DNA of 64,000 nucleotides from JANQPA01 sp964548175 (GCA_964548175.1 CAZJQS010000016.1:1-64000); one strand, 5' to 3'. Numbered from the stretch's first letter, positions 16,020 through 26,400 are shown. The notes: generated by a model not told the origin, from the sequence alone. Translations and numbers: made by a program.

Positions 16020-18650
16020 ATGAACGATCCTATAAGTAACAACGGCAACGGAGCAGATAACATCATCAGTCTCAACGGCATGTACCAGGACTATTTCCTG
16101 GATTACGCCTCTTACGTAATTCTGGAGCGCGCCGTGCCGGGGATCAATGACGGCCTCAAGCCCGTGCAAAGACGCATCCTTTTTGCTATGAAGGAGATGG
16201 ATGACGGGCGGCTCCACAAAGTGGCCAACATCATTGGCCAGACCATGCAGTACCACCCCCACGGTGATGCCGCCATCGGGGACGCTCTGGTCAACATGGG
16301 CCAGAAAGACCTGCTGATCGATTGTCAGGGCAACTGGGGGGATGTCCGCACAGGGGACAGTGCCGCTGCTTCCCGATACATTGAAGCCAGGCTGACGAAA
16401 TTTGCACTGGAGGTGGCTTTCAACAAACAAACCACCGAATGGCAGCTTTCCTACGACGGCCGGAAAAACGAGCCGGTCAGCCTGCCCATGAAATTCCCTT
16501 TGCTGCTGGCTCATGGCACCGAAGGCATCGCCGTAGGTTTGTCTACCCGAATCCTTCCCCATAATTTCGTGGAATTGATCAGGGCTTCCATCAAGGTATT
16601 GCAGGATAAAAAGGTCAAAATATATCCCGATTTCCAGACCGGCGGGCTGATCGACGTCAGTGACTACGACGGTGGAAAACGCGGCGGCCGCGTCAAAGTG
16701 CGGGCAAAGATCGAAAAGGTGGACAAAAGCACGCTGGTCGTTACAGAATTACCTTACGGGGTGACGACTTCTGCGCTGATCGACAGCATCATCAAAGCCA
16801 ATGACAAAGGAAAGATAAAAGTCAAGAAAGTATCCGACAATACCGGCAAAGACGTGGAAGTGCTCATCGACCTCCCTCCCGGAGAATCCCCGGATGTAGC
16901 CATTGACGCCTTGTATGCCTTCACCAGCTGTGAGGTTTCTATTTCGCCTAATGCATGCGTCATCATCGATGACAAACCACATTTTCTGACCGTTGAGGAG
17001 ATCCTCAAGATTTCCACCGACCATACCAAAGAACTCCTTCGCCAGGAATTGCTCATTAAGCAGGCTGAGTTGGAAGAAAAATGGCACATGGCCAGCCTCG
17101 AAAAGATCTTTATCGAAAAGAGGATCTACCGGGAAATCGAGGAGTGCGAAAGCTTTGAGGAAGTGCTCGAAACCATCGATCGGGGGCTGAGAAAATACGT
17201 GCGCACGCCCGGGGAAGAAAAACTCGCTGAAGACCAGCGCCTGCCCCTGAAACGCAACATCACCGAAGAGGACATCACCAAACTAACAGAGATCCGGATC
17301 AAACGCATCTCCAAATATAACTCCTTTAAAGCGGATGAACTGATCGCTCAATTGGAAGAGGACCTCCGGCAAGTACGATACGACCTGGACCACCTGACCG
17401 ATTTCGCCATCGCTTATTTCAACAACCTCCTCGATAAATACAGTAAAGGAAAAGAAAGACGCACCAAAATCACTACCTTCGAACAGATCGAGGCCGCTGA
17501 GGTAGTAGCCGCCAACGCCAAACTCTATGTCAATCGAAAGGAAGGCTTTATCGGCGCCGCCCTCAAGAAAGAAGAGTTCGTGACCGACTGTTCGGACATC
17601 GACGATATTATCGTTTTTAGGGAAGACGGAAAATTTCTCGTCACCCGCATAGCCGAAAAAGTCTTTGTCGGAAAAAATATCCTTCACGTGGATATCTGGC
17701 GAAAGGGAGATGACCGCACCACTTACAATATGATGTACGTCGACGCCAAATCGGGCCGGACCATGGCCAAACGCTTCCACGTCAAAGCCATCACCCGCGA
17801 CCGGGAATACGATCTCACTAAAGGAGCGGAGGGTTCCAAAGTTCTTTATTTCAGCGCCAACCCGAACGGAGAGGCGGAGGTGGTAAATATCCAGCTGACC
17901 CAGGGGTGTTCCGCCAGAAATAAAGTATTCGACTTCGACTTTGGAGAACTGGCCATCAAGGGAAGAAGCTCGCAGGGGAATATCGTGACCAAATATCCGA
18001 TCAAAAAAGTAACCTTACTGGAAATCGGAAAATCCACTCTGGGAGCGCTGGAAGTCTGGATGGATGAAGTCAGCGGCAAATTGAATACTGAAGAGCGCGG
18101 TCAATATCTGGGCGAATACGATACCGGCGACCATCTGCTGGCCATCTACAAGAACGGTTCGTACGAGGTCACTGAAATGGATATGAATCGCCGCTTTGAG
18201 ATCAAAGACCTGATGTACATCGGCAAATTCGATCCCGAGGCCATTATCGGCGCAGTGTATTACGAAGGAGGCAAAAAATGGACGATGGTCAAGCGATTCC
18301 AGGTCGAAACCAGCTCCACCAATCAGGTTTTCCCCTTTATTACGGACCACAGGAGCAGCAAACTATTATATGCTACCGTTGAGCCTGAACAAACGATCGT
18401 TTATACGGAAAAAGACGCTTCTGGTCATAAAAAACAACTGGAAGTCAATCTGGATGCGTTTATTGACGTTAAAGGATGGAAAGCCCTCGGCAATAAACTG
18501 AGCGAACAGAAGGTCTCCGGCATCAAAGAAGCAGACGGCCTGATCAAGGAAAAAATGGCTGCGGAGCAACCAAAAGAAAAACTTAAGCCGGGCGATTCTA
18601 TCGAATTTGATTTGAAAAAGAACGATAAGGGCCAGGGAAGCTTGTTCTGA
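16020..18650 (+). CDS. parC: Topoisomerase IV (gyrase-type) subunit A
   Basis: 876 residues. The winged-helix/tower domain carries the catalytic tyrosine Tyr120 in the motif SAAASRYIEARL; the upstream segments RAVPGINDGLKPVQRR and HPHGDAAIGDALV are standard for GyrA/ParC. A long coiled-coil gate region lies at about 330-500, and a C-terminal beta-pinwheel region follows. The pinwheel lacks a clear GyrA box (QRRGGKG), which favours a ParC role: decatenation of daughter chromosomes. Its partner subunit (parE-like) is at 37196-39109 on the other strand. The gene ends in a hairpin that includes its TGA. Confidence 0.92.
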   Translation: MNDPISNNGNGADNIISLNGMYQDYFLDYASYVILERAVPGINDGLKPVQRRILFAMKEMDDGRLHKVANIIGQTMQYHPHGDAAIGDALVNMGQKDLLIDCQGNWGDVRTGDSAAASRYIEARLTKFALEVAFNKQTTEWQLSYDGRKNEPVSLPMKFPLLLAHGTEGIAVGLSTRILPHNFVELIRASIKVLQDKKVKIYPDFQTGGLIDVSDYDGGKRGGRVKVRAKIEKVDKSTLVVTELPYGVTTSALIDSIIKANDKGKIKVKKVSDNTGKDVEVLIDLPPGESPDVAIDALYAFTSCEVSISPNACVIIDDKPHFLTVEEILKISTDHTKELLRQELLIKQAELEEKWHMASLEKIFIEKRIYREIEECESFEEVLETIDRGLRKYVRTPGEEKLAEDQRLPLKRNITEEDITKLTEIRIKRISKYNSFKADELIAQLEEDLRQVRYDLDHLTDFAIAYFNNLLDKYSKGKERRTKITTFEQIEAAEVVAANAKLYVNRKEGFIGAALKKEEFVTDCSDIDDIIVFREDGKFLVTRIAEKVFVGKNILHVDIWRKGDDRTTYNMMYVDAKSGRTMAKRFHVKAITRDREYDLTKGAEGSKVLYFSANPNGEAEVVNIQLTQGCSARNKVFDFDFGELAIKGRSSQGNIVTKYPIKKVTLLEIGKSTLGALEVWMDEVSGKLNTEERGQYLGEYDTGDHLLAIYKNGSYEVTEMDMNRRFEIKDLMYIGKFDPEAIIGAVYYEGGKKWTMVKRFQVETSSTNQVFPFITDHRSSKLLYATVEPEQTIVYTEKDASGHKKQLEVNLDAFIDVKGWKALGNKLSEQKVSGIKEADGLIKEKMAAEQPKEKLKPGDSIEFDLKKNDKGQGSLF

Positions 18651-18683
18651 TTTAAGCGGGTGCGGGCGCCCCCGCTTAAATCA
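18648..18683 (+). terminator. Hairpin at the parC stop codon
   Basis: TGATTTAAGCGGG (18648-18660) pairs with CCCGCTTAAATCA (18671-18683) around a 10-base GC-rich loop. The TGA stop is part of the stem. A T-run is lacking, so it may be a weak terminator or an mRNA 3'-end stabiliser. Confidence 0.55.
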
Positions 18684-18690
18684 TTATCCT

Positions 18691-19369
18691 ATGTCTCGTA
18701 TTGCCAGAATATATAAATCCCTACGTTCGCTGGATATCCGACAATTGTTTGTCGAACTCCTCATCGTAGTTGCCGGAGTGCTGATCGCGGTAGCCATTGA
18801 TGATTATTTGACCGATAAGAAACAACAGCTGACCGTTGACACTTATCTCAGCAACTTGCAAGGAGATCTTATTGAAGACACCTTGGAGATCCAGCGTTCT
18901 ATGCGACATTATCGAAGTCCATCTCTATGAACAGCTTCCTTTAAGGAGACTAGAACCTTTTCGCAGGTATTATCCTGACAACAACCCCCTGGTTTCGAAT
19001 GAAACCTGGTATGCCTTACTTTCGGACACTCAATTTACAAATTTAACGTAAGTTCGGAGATTTCCCTTTTGGTAATCAGCCAACTAGCCCCGCTAGGGGC
19101 TGAATGTTGGTAGAAAAAGGGGCAACAACAAAAACCCGTGCCGTAGGTACGGAATATATGACGTACCTACGGCACGCTATCCTTTAATTTCAATTTTTTC
19201 TACCAACATTTTGCCCCTCTGGGGCTTTAGGAATCACCGAACTCACGTAAATTTAGTGCTTTCGAGTATAAACCGGGCCAGAGTCTCCAGGGATAATTTG
19301 AATAGAATTCTCCAGAAAGCAAAGGGCATTTTACGGGAAATTGAGCAATCGCTGGATGAGCAGGGTTGA
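18691..19369 (+). pseudogene. Decayed small membrane protein gene (DUF6090-like), split by a MITE-like element
   Basis: The 5' frame encodes a short cytoplasmic start, a transmembrane helix (ELLIVVAGVLIAVAIDDYL) and a coiled-coil start (NLQGDLIEDTLEIQRSM), the layout of DUF6090-type Bacteroidota proteins. The frame then shifts near 18905-18920 and continues (HLYEQLPLRRLEPFRRYYP ... WYALLSDTQFTNL). At 19046 a 203-bp element interrupts it. After the element the frame continues as LSAFEYKPG, shifts again near 19260-19270, and ends SRDNLNRILQKAKGILREIE...EQG at TGA 19367. The sum of the pieces, about 158 codons, is shorter than the family norm. Family assignment is by layout only. Confidence 0.75.
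19046..19248. mobile_element. 203-bp MITE-like element with terminal inverted repeats and 7-bp target duplication
   Basis: The ends are ACGTAAGTTCGGAGATT on the left and, as complement, ACGTGAGTTCGGTGATT on the right. The element is flanked by direct repeats AAATTTA at 19039-19045 and 19249-19255. Removal of one repeat plus the element restores a continuous frame (QFTNLSAFEY), which shows insertion into a pre-existing gene. Inside are nested palindromes: AGCCCC/GGGGCT (19086-19101), GTTGGTAGAAAAA with its complement near 19195-19207, and a 15-bp perfect hairpin CGTGCCGTAGGTACG (19137-19151 with 19162-19176). No ORF for a transposase is present. Confidence 0.88.
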
Positions 19370-19434
19370 AAACTGGAAAGAAGCTCTCGTTTTTAAATGT
19401 GCCCAACTACCCATATATTCGCAAAAAAACTTAC

Positions 19435-19947
19435 ATGGCACTCATAAAAGAGGTTCGGGGAATAAGCCCTCAATTCGGTCAAAATTGCTACCTGGCGGAA
19501 AATGCCACTATTGTCGGCGATGTCGTCATGGGTGACGATTGCAGCATATGGTTTCAGGCCGTCGTCCGGGGAGATGTACATTCGATCCGGATGGGAAATA
19601 AGGTGAATGTTCAGGACGGGGCGATCATCCATTGTACTTATCAGACCGCTCCCACCAACATCGGTGATAATGTATCCATCGGGCATCGCGCCATCGTTCA
19701 CGGCTGCACCCTGAAGAACAACATTCTGGTCGGCATGGGCGCCATCATCATGGACCATGCGGTGGTCGAAGATAATGTTCTCATCGCGGCCGGCGCCGTT
19801 GTCCTTGAAAAGAGCCACCTGGAATCGGGCTATATTTATGCCGGCGTGCCCGCCAAAAAGGTCAAGGCCATCAGCGAAGAACTTTTTAAAGGAACCATCG
19901 AGCGCATTTCTAATAATTATGTGATGTATGCGGGGTGGTTTGGGTAG
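19435..19947 (+). CDS. Gamma-carbonic anhydrase family protein
   Basis: 170 residues from ATG 19435 (MALIKEVRG); a longer frame from 19366 adds a non-conserved leader. It is a left-handed beta-helix built from hexapeptide repeats, with the three zinc-site histidines visible in QDGAIIHCT, IGHRAIVHG (two positions), and a C-terminal helix KVKAISEELFKGTIERISNNYV. The trimeric enzyme hydrates CO2; many bacterial members are inactive or bind other ligands. The gene lies just after the pseudogene and 38 bases before a conserved small protein gene. Confidence 0.92.
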   Translation: MALIKEVRGISPQFGQNCYLAENATIVGDVVMGDDCSIWFQAVVRGDVHSIRMGNKVNVQDGAIIHCTYQTAPTNIGDNVSIGHRAIVHGCTLKNNILVGMGAIIMDHAVVEDNVLIAAGAVVLEKSHLESGYIYAGVPAKKVKAISEELFKGTIERISNNYVMYAGWFG

Positions 19948-19985
19948 CTGTTGGATAGTCCGGGGATTGTGTAAAAAAGTATAGA

Positions 19986-20318
19986 ATGGAAAATAACACA
20001 GAGCAAGTACAGGCGCTAATCGTCAATGATTTTGAGTTGGAGAGTGTGAAAGAGCAGCTCACGGAGGAAGAGCTTTTCGATTTATTATCCAATCAGATCG
20101 CCTATATGATAGAGCATCAGTTGGAGGTGCTGATGAGCCTGATGTACAGGCTGGATATAGATGAGAAAAAAGTCAATTTTGCCCTTTCTCCCCATTCTCC
20201 TGAACCTGCCAATACCGGCATTGCGCGCCTTGTTTGGGAACGGCAAAAACAACGGGTATTTACGAAAAACTATTATAAACAACCTCCCTTGGATGACTTA
20301 GACGGATTGGAGTTATAG
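19986..20318 (+). CDS. Conserved Bacteroidota protein of unknown function (110 residues)
   Basis: An acidic, soluble small protein. The part from residue 25 (TEEELFDLLSNQIAYMIEHQLEVLMSLMYRLDI) looks like two amphipathic helices; it continues DEKKVNFALSP...PANTGIARLVWERQKQRVFTK. The sharply patterned sequence suggests strong conservation, and I recall similar proteins across Bacteroidota without function. It follows the carbonic anhydrase gene at 38 bases on the same strand, so the two are probably an operon. Confidence 0.7.
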   Translation: MENNTEQVQALIVNDFELESVKEQLTEEELFDLLSNQIAYMIEHQLEVLMSLMYRLDIDEKKVNFALSPHSPEPANTGIARLVWERQKQRVFTKNYYKQPPLDDLDGLEL

Positions 20319-20361
20319 GAAGAACTGCAACTGGTGTTGAAAAATGGGAAAAAAATACTGG

Positions 20362-20955
20362 TTAATCTACTATCTGCTGCATTAACAACTTAAAGTCTTT
20401 TGCTTCCTGAAACTGATGGTCATTATAAGAAGTAGCTCTGAATCTGAGGTTATGGATGGCTTCATTTCTAAATTCCAGTTCGATCATTACATTTCCGTAA
20501 AGCTGGCGAAATTTACCTTCATTCTTCACAAAAGGCCGCGGTTTGAGGTAATGCCGTTGTATGGTCTCTACCCATGAAGCACGGGCATAAGTACGGATAT
20601 CGGAGATCTGAGGACGGTAATCCAGTTCCAGCACTTTTTCTCTGAGAAGGTCAAAAAAATGGGTGACGTCCCTGAGGCTGTACTGGGTTTTATGGAAATG
20701 AACCACAAAACCTTTGCTGGAGGGCGTATCTAAAAAATCCAGGGCCTCGTCGATCCGTTCAGGATCCACACGATAGATGGCGTATTGGTCATTCAGCCAG
20801 TCCTGCAAACGACGGCGCACCAGGGTCGTTTTCCAAAAATGGAAATCCTCTTTTTCCTCTTCCGTTCGTTCGATCAATGCATGCTCCGCGGGTTGCGAGG
20901 GAGAACTTTCCTCTGCGCTTTTAAACAAGCCTTTTATGTAATCCCAAAATTCCAC
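20362..20955 (-). CDS. Conserved protein of unknown function (197 residues)
   Basis: A soluble protein without signal peptide. The N-terminal 40 residues are low-complexity and acidic; the rest is mixed helix and strand (DFHFWKTTLVRRRLQDWLNDQYAIYR ... RFRATSYNDHQFQEAKDFKLLMQQI). No catalytic motif is seen. It is convergent with the previous small gene, 43 bases apart, and divergent from the caspase-like gene. No family is recognised. Confidence 0.65.
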   Translation of the reverse strand: MEFWDYIKGLFKSAEESSPSQPAEHALIERTEEEKEDFHFWKTTLVRRRLQDWLNDQYAIYRVDPERIDEALDFLDTPSSKGFVVHFHKTQYSLRDVTHFFDLLREKVLELDYRPQISDIRTYARASWVETIQRHYLKPRPFVKNEGKFRQLYGNVMIELEFRNEAIHNLRFRATSYNDHQFQEAKDFKLLMQQIVD

Positions 20956-21127
20956 TTTCTTTTTTTCTGATTAACAGTTTGGCAAACATAAGGTTTGTAC
21001 CATCCTGAGCTTTGTCAGCCCTTTTCCTTTTTTCTCAAAAAAAAGTTAAATAGGAAATAAGGGAATATGAATCATCGTATTAAAAAAGTTTGTGTGAATT
21101 AAAAAAATTGTCAAAAACCGATTGAGT

Positions 21128-22240
21128 ATGAGATCTGTGCTAAGTATGGCGGCTATGCTGCTGTTGATTGTGACGACTATTTTTGCCGAAATCAGGCACA
21201 TCCACCTGCTGAAGATCCTCGACTCCGAGAATCCGGACCCCATCATTCGCGAAGCCTGCCACAATATTTCAGCGGATCTGGACAAAGAAATCCAGTTGAT
21301 GCAGCATTACCTGGATATCTACTCGGTTCACGAGTATGAAGTCATCGGCAGCAATTTCAACCGGGAGGAGTTGCTGCAGAAGGTCGATTATGACATGTCC
21401 TATCTCGAGGGTGATATAGTCGTAGTGGTGTATGTCGGCCATGGCTATCGATCCAGGGAGATGAAAGGCGCTGCTCCGATGTTGTATCTCAACAACTATG
21501 AGGAGTCTATCAACTTTCAGGACATTCAGCAGATCATTCTTGACAAGCGTCCCTCGGTATTGCTGTCTATTGTTTTGGCCTGCAATAAGACCCAGACGGA
21601 TTTCAACCTTCCTCCAAATATCATTGCTTATCAAGAACCCATGCAGCACATTGCCCTGAAGTCTCCGGGGCCTGTCGGTCTCAGGCCTGACAAATACGAG
21701 GCGCTGTTCCGGGAGATTGCCAATCAAACGCGCTGTATCGATCTTTTCGGCGCCGATAAAGAGTATCTTACTTTCATCAGCCAGAACGGGGGCATTTTTT
21801 ACAACGAGATCTTCAGTACGCTTCACCGGGCCTTTTCCGACGACCGGTATGCGGACTGGGTGTCTATTTGCCGGGAGATCGAAATGTCTACCATTGAAAA
21901 GCTGCAATACCGGGGTATTGAATCTCAAAGGCCGATGTGCCGGTATTACCTGAGTATTCATCCCGTGGAGATCAATGACGACAGAGCCGCCATGCTTGAG
22001 AAGGACTATTTCAAGCAATACAAAAAAGAATTGAAAAAAAGACAAAAAGAACAGCTTAAGGCGCTCAGGCATAGTCACCGGGAGCAAATGAAAGCTGCCC
22101 GCAAGCTGGGAAAGAACAAAGAGGAAAGGCAGGTGATGTCGTTACAACACCGGGCGGATCTAAAAAACCTTAAGGCCAGACACAAAATCGACCAGATAAG
22201 GTTGGAAAAACGATACGGAGACCTGAGCGGATCACAATAA
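21128..22240 (+). CDS. Secreted caspase-like (peptidase C14 fold) protein
   Basis: 370 residues from ATG 21128 (an in-frame TTG lies two codons upstream). A signal peptide ends at about residue 19 (TTIFA-E). The caspase fold shows the histidine in the strand IVVVVYVGHGYRSRE and the nucleophile cysteine in SVLLSIVLACNKTQTDF; both catalytic residues are present. The last 80 residues (about 290-370) form a very lysine/arginine-rich charged helix (KKELKKRQKEQLKALRHSHREQ), an unusual tail for a secreted peptidase. It heads a run of genes on the same strand (22332, 22760, 23416). A role in processing surface proteins is possible; nothing in the sequence gives the substrate. Confidence 0.75.
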   Translation: MRSVLSMAAMLLLIVTTIFAEIRHIHLLKILDSENPDPIIREACHNISADLDKEIQLMQHYLDIYSVHEYEVIGSNFNREELLQKVDYDMSYLEGDIVVVVYVGHGYRSREMKGAAPMLYLNNYEESINFQDIQQIILDKRPSVLLSIVLACNKTQTDFNLPPNIIAYQEPMQHIALKSPGPVGLRPDKYEALFREIANQTRCIDLFGADKEYLTFISQNGGIFYNEIFSTLHRAFSDDRYADWVSICREIEMSTIEKLQYRGIESQRPMCRYYLSIHPVEINDDRAAMLEKDYFKQYKKELKKRQKEQLKALRHSHREQMKAARKLGKNKEERQVMSLQHRADLKNLKARHKIDQIRLEKRYGDLSGSQ

Positions 22241-22331
22241 AAAGCCTGATATCATCGCTTTAAGAAGGTACTGGAGGCGTGATGTTCAGAATAACATAGG
22301 CCTCTCCCTTTCAGCATCAACCTAAACATTT

Positions 22332-22763
22332 ATGAAAAAGCTTATTCCCATTCTTCTTCTGGTCCTTTGGATCGCCACCCTGGCTTTTCCAGGTATTTTC
22401 AATCAATCCGCCCCTATTGACGCGGCTCAGGTGACGCCGCCCCCTATCGGGGAAGAAGGGCAGGAATTTGGACCGCAAAAAACCATTCAGGAGATCTACA
22501 TGTCGGTAGCCGTGCTGGTCTTCGGAATACTGGTGGTGGCGGCTCAGACCATTCTTTTTTATCGTCAAAAAGCAGACGTTGAAGAAGCATTCAAATACTT
22601 TATTGTAACGCTCATCATCATTGGCTCCCTTTTTCTCGTAACTGCCGGATATGGCAACCAGCAGATCGCCCCCATATTGGGTTTGCTTGGAACCATTGCC
22701 GGATATTTGCTGGGAAAAGCATTCGATGGCGGTGGACGCAGGTCAAACCCTGGCGCAAAATGA
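22332..22763 (+). CDS. Small integral membrane protein (143 residues, about 4 helices)
   Basis: The first hydrophobic segment (KKLIPILLLVLWIATLAFPG) may be a signal or first helix; others are IYMSVAVLVFGILVVAAQTILFY (about 55-78), YFIVTLIIIGSLFLVTAGYG (about 87-107) and IAPILGLLGTIAGYLLGKAF (about 110-130). The C-terminal tail is short, glycine-rich and basic. A holin- or channel-like profile, but no family is recognised. Its stop overlaps the start of the next gene (ATGA at 22760-22763), implying co-translation. Confidence 0.7.
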   Translation: MKKLIPILLLVLWIATLAFPGIFNQSAPIDAAQVTPPPIGEEGQEFGPQKTIQEIYMSVAVLVFGILVVAAQTILFYRQKADVEEAFKYFIVTLIIIGSLFLVTAGYGNQQIAPILGLLGTIAGYLLGKAFDGGGRRSNPGAK

Positions 22764-23194
22764 AATACAGGCTCTTTATTTTCTTCTTTGGACTTGTACA
22801 GTTGGGGTGGTCCCAGCCGAAACAGATGGATTATTTCCACAAAGACCTTGGAAGCAACTGGACCAGCCTGGATCCCGGTGACCACATCCTGGCAACCAGC
22901 GTGCTGATCGGCAACTACCACCCCAGGGCTAAAGTGAATTTTAGTCTCAGTTGGACAGACCGGTTCGAAAGAGAAAATTCGAGCTTTTTTACCCTGGAGC
23001 CCTCCTTCGCTTCCACCTTCCGGCTCAACAATCGCGAGGGCTGTTACATTCGCATCGTCACCGGATATAACCATAACCAAAAAGAAGAGGTAATTTATTT
23101 TCTGAAAAGGGCTAATTGTTACGCCATTTACTGGAACGGCAAGCAAAGGCGCTGGGACGTAGCCCAGGCCAGCTGCCGAATGGAAGAAGAATAA
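22760..23194 (+). CDS. Secreted small protein, unknown function
   Basis: 144 residues with a signal peptide (about 1-19, ending GWSQ). The mature part is rich in aromatic and charged residues and has three cysteines (REGCYIRIV, RANCYAIYW, QASCRMEEE) that could form one disulfide. It is predicted to be mainly beta. It is translationally coupled to the membrane protein gene by a 4-base overlap and sits 221 bases before the giant repeat gene. No homologue is recognised. Confidence 0.65.
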   Translation: MKYRLFIFFFGLVQLGWSQPKQMDYFHKDLGSNWTSLDPGDHILATSVLIGNYHPRAKVNFSLSWTDRFERENSSFFTLEPSFASTFRLNNREGCYIRIVTGYNHNQKEEVIYFLKRANCYAIYWNGKQRRWDVAQASCRMEEE

Positions 23195-23415
23195 AAAAAT
23201 ATCTGAAATATCTTTTTCTTTTTATTATTTTTAACTCGAATTATAGTAAAAAAATCTACCCAAGGCGTTCTCTAAAGTCCACAGGACATTGGAGAGTGCC
23301 TCAAATGACTCACCTTTTTTGCAATTTTTTCACCCTTTACGAAGCTTTGAGCATGTTTCGTCGTATACCATTGGTGTATATTAATGTTTCCCGATGTAAA
23401 AAATAACTCAAAACT

Positions 23416-26400
23416 ATGAAAAGAGTTGTACTCAACACCTCCTACTGCCTTGTTTTTGCTGTGCTGTTCTTCTTTAATCCTTTTAGAGGAGCCCGACACC
23501 ACAGCCAATCTGCATCTGGGGAGGTTTCCCAAAAACTGTCAACGGCTTTATCCCAAAACGATTTAAAGTCTAATGCCTTCATGCAGGCCTCCGCGCTTGA
23601 CGTCCGCCTGCTTGACACCATTCTCAACCAAAGCATTTGTGCGGGGGACTCCCTGCTCTTCAACGGCGTTCAGCTGAAAGAAGCCGGAACGTACCTTGAC
23701 ACGCTTCAGGACATCAATATGATGGATTCCATCATCACTCTGAACCTGGTAGTTAATGATACCTTCCTGACGACCGTACCCGTGGAAGTATGCGAAGGCG
23801 ACACGGTTGTTGTCAATGACACCCTTACGTTTTTCTCAGACTCGGTCTACGTGGAAGAGCTGCAATCCATTAACGGCTGCGATTCTACGGTTGTGTACGA
23901 GGTTGTCCAAAAACCTGTCAGTTTCACTGAAATTGAAATTGAAACTTGTTTGGGTGATTCCGCCTTGTATGAAGGGGTTTATTACAAACAAGATACGACC
24001 CTTCGCCTCTTCCAGTCCGTAAACGGCTGTGATTCTGTCATTCTGTTGAAGATCATTCCGCTGGATACTTTCCGGCTGGAAGTATCGGAAAGCATCTGCG
24101 AAGGCGATACCATAACCCTGGGCTCCCAGGAATTTAGTTCGGATACGGTTTACACCGAGGTCTTTCAGTCCCTGCTCGGCTGCGACTCAACGGTCGTCTA
24201 TACCCTGAATGTGCTGGACACGGCCTACACCCGGATCGATACTATGTTTTGCAGAGGGGACACTTTGTTCGTAGGCGATCATGTGATCACGTCAGATACG
24301 CTGATCATCTTGGATACGTTACAGACGATGGAGGGATGTGACTCTGTGATTGTACTAAGTGCCGACGAGGTTCCTGAATTGCTGACGGTTGTGGATGAAC
24401 GCATCTGTGCTGGTGATTCGATCGAATACAATGGGATCTTCTATCGTTCGGACACGATGTTCTCGGACACCCTTAGCTCCATTATGGGATGTGATTCCAT
24501 AGTGAATTTTCAGTTAAACGTTCTGGATACTTTCCGAAATATGGTTGACACGACCATTTGCGCCGGCCAGTCCATCATTGTCGGCGACAGCATTTACACG
24601 GAGTCGACCATGATCACCAACCAGTTCTTCACCCCTTCTGCCTGTATCACCGTCAACGTGATGCTCACTGTGGAGGACACTTTCAATATCAGGCTTGACA
24701 GCACCATTTGCGAAGGAGACACGGTCTTTCTGGGTAACCGACCGCTGGTATCCGCCGGCTCCTATTCGGACACCTTATCCTCCATTGGCGGTTGTGACTC
24801 CATCGTCAGCATCAACCTGAATGTTCTGGATACGGTGCTGATCGCTATGGACTCCACCATCTGCCAGGGTGATACGGTATTTTTCGGCATGGATACGCTG
24901 ACCATCAGTGGGGTTTATGATCAGGCATTTCCCAGGGCCAACGGCTGTGATTCCACCATGCGACTTAACCTGACCGTGCTCGAGTCGCCGCTCATATTGA
25001 TCGACACCGCCATCTGTTCGGGAGACACCTTATTTTATGATGATCTGGTACTGGACTCGACCGGGGTCTACACCAGGGTTTTTCCGGCAAGTAACGGTTG
25101 TGACTCCACCATAATCATAGACCTGGAAGTATTAGATACTTTCTTTACGAGGATCGACACCTCGCTATGTCAGGGTGACACGATAAATATTGCAGATATG
25201 GTGATCGACACCGCAGGCTTGTTTATGCAGGCCTATCAGTCCATCAGCGGATGCGACTCAGTGGTAATGGTCAATGTGATACAATACGATACTTTCTTTT
25301 TGGATCTGAACGTGGGTCTCTGCCAGGGTGACACCCTTTTCCTGGCAGATACGGCCATAACGATGGCGGGAACCTACACTGAGTTTCTCAGCACGCTGAA
25401 CGGCTGCGACTCTACCGTTCGATATACGGTCAGCTTGCTGGACACCATTGCCGTTTCACTGGATTCGACGATCTGCGGAGGAGACACGGTAATTTTAGGA
25501 ACGGACACCCTGCTACAGACGGGCATTTACGAACACATCTTTACAGCCGTCAATGGTTGTGACTCTATTGTCACGCTCGACCTGACGGTCCTGGATTCCT
25601 TCTATCTGGAAGAGGTGTTCACTATTTGTCAGGGCGATACGCTGATTTACAAAGGAGAGGCGTATACCGAATCCGGAGTTTTCACAGAAGTGTTTACCGC
25701 CGCCAATGGTTGTGATTCCACGGAAACGCTCATTGTAAATGTAGCACCGCTGGCCAATGTCATTCTGGATACGACCATATGCGGAGGAGACACGGTATTT
25801 CTGGGCAACAGGCCGCTGGTCACCACCGGCAGGTATACGGAAAGGCTGCAGACGGTGGCGGGATGCGATTCTCTGGTCACCATCAACTTGACGGTATTGC
25901 CGGCCTACGACATCGCGATCGACACCATGATCTGCCGCGGGGACGTCATTTTCCTGGGCGACCAGCCTCTGTCGCAGGATGGATTTTATTCCCGCCGGCT
26001 GGAAACCGTCAACGGATGTGATTCTATTGTTTCCATCAATCTGAGTGTGATCGATACTTTCCTGATCAAAATGGAAGAGGCCATTTGTGAAGGCGACACT
26101 TTCTTCCTGGGCGAACAGGCGCTGACTAGCCCGGGTGTTTATTCACAGATACTGACCTCTGCGACGGGTTGTGACTCCATAAAGGAGGTTACGCTTACGG
26201 TTTATGAACGCTATGATATTCGCCTGGAAGAGACCATTTGTGAGGGTGACTCTTTCCTATTGGGTGACCGGGTGCTCCGGCAAAGCGGCCAGTATACCGC
26301 CACATTACAGTCGATCAATGGATGTGACTCAACGGTCAGCGTCAATCTAAGATTGGCTCAACGCTATAACGACACCATACCGATATCTATTTGTGATAAC

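Noticed and set aside
21269..22087. 272-codon - strand frame opposite the caspase-like gene
   Set aside because: Shadow frame; the + strand frame has a signal peptide and catalytic motifs.
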